A stretch of 15,148 nt of DNA, taken from positions 10,120 through 25,267 of the forward strand of contig JAHZIE010000038.1 of NCBI GenBank assembly GCA_019419895.1, written 5' to 3'. The stretch is from Clostridiales bacterium (GTDB taxonomy: Bacteria; Bacillota; Clostridia; Oscillospirales; Acutalibacteraceae). A program made the position numbers and the translations under genes. The notes under the pieces were generated by a model. The model saw only the letters and a list, made by a program, of their open reading frames with translations. It did not search any database and was not told the DNA's origin. Positions 12,561-15,148 of this stretch are shown in pieces. Numbering within the stretch: the stretch's first letter is position 1; the number at the start of each line of letters is the position of its first letter.

Positions 12561-13514
12561 ATGGAAAAAATTTTACTTGATACAGATATTGGCGGAGACA
12601 TTGATGACGCTGTCTGCCTTGCTTATTTATTGGAAGAACCAAAATGCGATTTACTCGGCATTACTACTGTTTGCGGAGAACCTGAAAAGCGTGCTGCTGT
12701 CGCGGATGCGATCTGCAAGGCGGCAGGTCAAACTATTCCGATTATTTCAGGACTTGATACAACCCTACAACCGATTTCTGTCTATCCAACACCTGACGGG
12801 GCCGTCGCGCTCGAAAACTGGGCGCATGATAATTTTCAAAAAGGAAATGCTCCCGAATTTCTTTATGAAAAAATCAAACAAAATCCAAACGAGATTATTT
12901 TAATCGCAATCGGCAATATGACGAATGTCGCAACTCTGTTCTGTGAATACCCAGACGCTCCGTCTTTGCTCAAGGGAATTTTTGTGATGAACGGATATTT
13001 CGGTGAAGAAAAGCTCCCTGAACCGCATTGGAATTGGAACTTGTGGGCGGATCCGCTGGCTTCGAAAATTACCTTTGCCGCACCTGTCGCTACACACAGG
13101 GTATTTCCGCTTGAGGTAACCGAAACACTGACGATTGAAGCAAAGCGGGCAAACGAACTTTTAAAAGTGGACTCCGATCTGATGAAAGCAATATTTGATT
13201 TCGGAAATACCTGGCTTAAAAATTCGAATAAGTTGACTCTCCATGACCCATTGGCGGCTGTTTCTGTGTTTTATCCCGACATCTGCCGGTTTGAACGAGG
13301 CTTTGTGGATGTAGAAACCGAAAAAAAAGAAAATATGGGCGGAACATATTTTACATCAAGTACCAACGGAAATGTTGAGATTGCAAGAACAGTTGACAAG
13401 GAAAAATTTTACCATATTTTAACTACTACTTTGTGCGGCAAACAGAGAATTATACCTCCCCCTGTAGTCAGTCGTGCCAAATCTGTTGAAGTGAAAGGCG
13501 ATTTTCGCATCTGA
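12561..13514 (+). CDS. Inosine-uridine-type nucleoside hydrolase
   Basis: Hydrolyses the N-glycosidic bond of ribonucleosides to give base and ribose; cytoplasmic, 317 residues, normal for the IUNH family. Hallmarks: the N-terminal metal site DTDIGGDIDDA (7-17), which carries the extra Gly-Asp spacing seen in some members; IAIGNMTNVA (about 113); the substrate-site stretch HWNWNLWADPLA (about 155-167) and the catalytic LHDPLA near 230. The last 40 residues (after about VDKEKFYHILTTTL) are a tail I cannot place. Translation appears to be controlled by the leader and hairpin just upstream. Base or nucleoside preference is not readable. It is followed after 22 bases by a decayed acetyltransferase gene. 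Confidence 0.9.
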   Translation: MEKILLDTDIGGDIDDAVCLAYLLEEPKCDLLGITTVCGEPEKRAAVADAICKAAGQTIPIISGLDTTLQPISVYPTPDGAVALENWAHDNFQKGNAPEFLYEKIKQNPNEIILIAIGNMTNVATLFCEYPDAPSLLKGIFVMNGYFGEEKLPEPHWNWNLWADPLASKITFAAPVATHRVFPLEVTETLTIEAKRANELLKVDSDLMKAIFDFGNTWLKNSNKLTLHDPLAAVSVFYPDICRFERGFVDVETEKKENMGGTYFTSSTNGNVEIARTVDKEKFYHILTTTLCGKQRIIPPPVVSRAKSVEVKGDFRI

Positions 13515-13536
13515 ATTTTATGAAAGAGATAATGTT

Positions 13537-14066
13537 ATGAAGGAATTGACATTTGTACAAGTGACAAAGGACAATCAAAGTCAGCATCATCTATTTCTAA
13601 GTTCGATGATTCCCCGTAATAAAGAACTGGATAGTCACAGAAATCGGGAAACGCCTCTTGGCTTCATCCAGCAAGTTACGCAAGGAATGATAAATATGCA
13701 GAGGCCACATGACCATCATCTTGAACTTTGCCCTGAGAGTGAGACATTGATCGGATTTATTTACTGTAAAGTAGATCATTTAGGACATTAAGGCTTTATT
13801 AAGCCTTAATATGGTTATATCATGGAGTATTATGTAAGTTCAGAGTTTCGACACAAGGGCTATGGGAAAGCCATGTTCGAGCACACCGTATCTTGGTACA
13901 ACGAATGTTTCTTACAGCCGCTCTTACTACAGGAAAGCCATTCTGGGAGGCGCTCGGCTTTCAAAGAACCTGAGAAAGATCGCCGGAAAATGGACTGGAC
14001 ATTTATGAAAAGAACATTGATTTACCGTATACTCCCCTATTCCGTCATTCCGGTAAATTCCGATGA
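13537..14066 (+). pseudogene. Decayed GNAT acetyltransferase (frameshifts and stops)
   Basis: One ancestral protein can be followed through three frames. Frame 1 (13537-13791) gives MKELTFVQVTKDNQ...LIGFIYCKVDHLGH. After a shift near 13788 a second frame reads FIKP, stop (TAA near 13809), YGYIMEYYVSSEFRHKGYGKAMFEHTVSWYNE, with the acetyl-CoA loop pattern (R-x-K-G-Y-G-K). After a further shift near 13912 a third frame reads TTGKPFWEALGFQRT, stop (near 13970), SPENGLDIYEKNIDLPY and ends at TGA 14064-14066. These fit the normal GNAT order, so the gene is dead through at least two frameshifts and two nonsense codons. Substrate unknown. Its end overlaps the next GNAT gene. Confidence 0.8.
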
Positions 14067-14499
14067 CGCGGTATCGGTTATGACATTTTACCAACAAAAC
14101 ATAGAAAGCTTACACGGGAAACAAATATCACTGGACGAATGGAAAGATGTATTATCCCCGAATGACGAAGATGAGCAGAATTTTCTTGTTTGCCGCGGTT
14201 GTATGTCGCTTGCATGGCTGCGTATTAACGGGCTATTTAATAAAGATATGGCATGGATCAGTATGCTGGCGGTAAGCGACAAGCATCATCGTCAAGGTAT
14301 CGGCAGTTATGCAATAGAATTTTACGAGAAATTTGTGAAAGAAAAGGGCTTTCGTCAAATAGGTGTCCACACAACCGAAAATAATATTCCGGCCCAAAAC
14401 CTATATAGAAAATGTGGGTATGACGTTACGGAATACGGTGAATGCACAACCGGGAACGGAGTTAGGCATATGGGACATACTTTTGTGAAAGAGATGTAA
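14005..14499 (+). CDS. GNAT-family N-acetyltransferase
   Basis: Transfers an acetyl group from acetyl-CoA to an amine; substrate unknown. The core is clear: ISMLAVSDKHHRQGIGSYAIEF holds the acetyl-CoA site (R/Q-x-x-G-I-G-S), followed by the typical GVHTTENNIPAQNLYRKCGY end motif. ATG 14005 gives 164 residues, but no binding site is visible. The family-like part begins near PVNSDDAVSVM (about 14055), so the original start may be lost or translation may be coupled from upstream. The same frame is open from ATG 13822, giving a 225-residue fusion with part of the dead GNAT (frame 2), possibly an accidental product. Related to small acetyltransferases that travel on mobile elements (inference). 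Confidence 0.75.
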   Translation: MKRTLIYRILPYSVIPVNSDDAVSVMTFYQQNIESLHGKQISLDEWKDVLSPNDEDEQNFLVCRGCMSLAWLRINGLFNKDMAWISMLAVSDKHHRQGIGSYAIEFYEKFVKEKGFRQIGVHTTENNIPAQNLYRKCGYDVTEYGECTTGNGVRHMGHTFVKEM

Positions 14500-14560
14500 A
14501 ACAATTGAATCGATATAAACGGTGTGGTAAACACTCAAAATATCCGCTTAGATTTTGACT

Positions 14561-14606
14561 TGAAAACACACCCGATAGGCCGCAAGACCTATCGGGTGTG
14601 TTTTCA
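14561..14606. terminator. Strong bidirectional terminator
   Basis: Perfect 19-bp inverted repeat (TGAAAACACACCCGATAGG at 14561-14579, complement at 14588-14606) with an 8-base loop. The arm ends in T4 on either strand. It separates the plus-strand GNAT gene from the minus-strand integrase, whose TGA stop (14604-14606) lies in the arm. Confidence 0.88.
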
Positions 14607-14943
14607 TATTGCGTCCAAAAGTCTATCCAAACTGGTAGTAGCGTCCAGCAATCCCTCTTGCATGAGATGAATATAGATATTGTATGTAACCGATACATCC
14701 AAATGGCCCAACAGCTTGGATATCACTCTGATGTCCACCTTGTTGGCAAATAACTGGATGGCAAAGGTATGCCGCAGGGCATGGATATCAATATGGGAAA
14801 TACCTACACGTTCCAGAATACAGTTATGCACCCGTTCAAATCGCGCGTATTGATCGGTTATCCCTTGGCGCTATGATTCTGTACCAGATACCGTCTTTTC
14901 GTTGCCGGGGAGCGGTGCCTTCCCCGCCGCTGCGTTTTCCCAT
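14604..14943 (-). pseudogene. Tyrosine integrase with internal deletion
   Basis: Both ends of a phage/Tn916-type integrase are present, but the middle is gone. The ATG at 14943 has AAAGGAG nine bases upstream and opens MGKRSGGEGT...RQRKDGIWYRII, the usual N-terminal arm-binding start (compare QRKDGRW/QRKDGRY in relatives). That frame stops at 14836 after 35 residues. The C-terminal catalytic part follows in another frame from about 14870: QYARFERVHNCILERVGIS, then HALRHTFA (His, Arg), LLGH (His) and the final Tyr in NIYIHL, ending at 14604. The N-terminal core with the first catalytic Arg and about 250 residues expected between are missing. The enzyme must be inactive; it marks a former mobile element. 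Confidence 0.8.
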
Positions 14944-15148
14944 AAAAACACACTCCTTTAACCGTAGTATGCATTTTTATGGCAGGGAGCACGCTCGCTC
15001 TCATTTTCCGCTTTTACTGCAACCAAACTACAACCACAGGAGGGTAAAACAGAATAAAAAGGGGGAAAATCGGATAATTTGCTCAGGGTGCAAGGGCAGT
15101 TTGAGTAACATACATCTATTTTGTTTGAACAAAATTGTGATTTCGACT
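14944..15148. other. Region upstream of the integrase, no gene seen
   Basis: No convincing reading frame; an excisionase gene, often found here, is not visible. It contains a 7-bp inverted repeat TTTTGTT-TG-AACAAAA at 15119-15134 of unknown meaning. The element end may lie here or beyond the window. Confidence 0.4.

Noticed and set aside
13787..13810. Palindrome as a terminator inside the GNAT region
   Set aside because: No U-run follows on either strand; it fits better as a lesion inside a former reading frame.
15119..15134. Inverted repeat TTTTGTT-TG-AACAAAA as an operator or att core
   Set aside because: Short, AT-rich and alone at the window edge; no partner copy was found in the window.
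1..15148. CRISPR arrays, tRNA or rRNA genes, complete insertion sequences
   Set aside because: No regularly spaced repeats, no tRNA-like cloverleaf with CCA/T-loop signature, and no transposase reading were seen.

Overview
The window looks like a chromosomal segment of a low-to-mid GC Gram-positive anaerobe, most likely class Clostridia (Lachnospiraceae-like). I infer this from strong AGGAGG-type ribosome binding sites, a Firmicutes-type lipoprotein and a BceRS/BceAB-type module. No 16S or tRNA gene is present to fix the taxon. Nearly everything from 1 to 12043 is on the minus strand. From about 12.4 kb the genes switch to the plus strand, look more AT-rich, and carry decayed mobile-element and acetyltransferase genes.

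Left part (1-4390, minus strand): a 385-residue lipoprotein of unknown function is preceded by a broken, shortened relative (1247-1659). That relative's 5' half is a lipoprotein paralogue and its 3' half is the tail of a different, papain/C39-peptidase-like protein. Then come pfkA (ATP-dependent 6-phosphofructokinase, with its own promoter and terminator) and a GxDLY/SGNH-hydrolase gene whose promoter carries a near-perfect cre-like palindrome.

Centre (4414-10653, minus strand): one tightly packed operon, with most neighbours overlapping by a few bases. Order of transcription: BceR-like response regulator, BceS-like intramembrane-sensing kinase, BceA-like ATPase, BceB-like permease, small lipoprotein, two small membrane proteins, monofunctional GT51 peptidoglycan transglycosylase. 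A TTACA-N4-TGTAA palindrome (BceR-box type) and a hairpin with a U6 run lie between kinase and ATPase genes. The first four genes are the usual sense-and-resist module for peptide antibiotics that target lipid II cycle intermediates. The last four extend it towards cell-wall synthesis.

Right part (10654-15148): a 500-bp region with little certain content, then a PHP-domain phosphoesterase (minus). The plus-strand block follows: an extended -10 promoter, a 10-codon leader ORF, and a hairpin that would bury the ribosome binding site of a nucleoside hydrolase gene (translational-attenuation layout). After it come a decayed GNAT acetyltransferase, a second intact GNAT, a 19-bp bidirectional terminator, and a tyrosine integrase that has lost its middle. 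This block is best read as a remnant of an integrated element.

Most notable: the leader-peptide/SD-sequestering hairpin at 12505-12551, the transglycosylase-extended Bce-type operon with its internal operator and hairpin, and three gene wrecks (1247-1659, 13537-14066, 14604-14943) that show recombination and decay.
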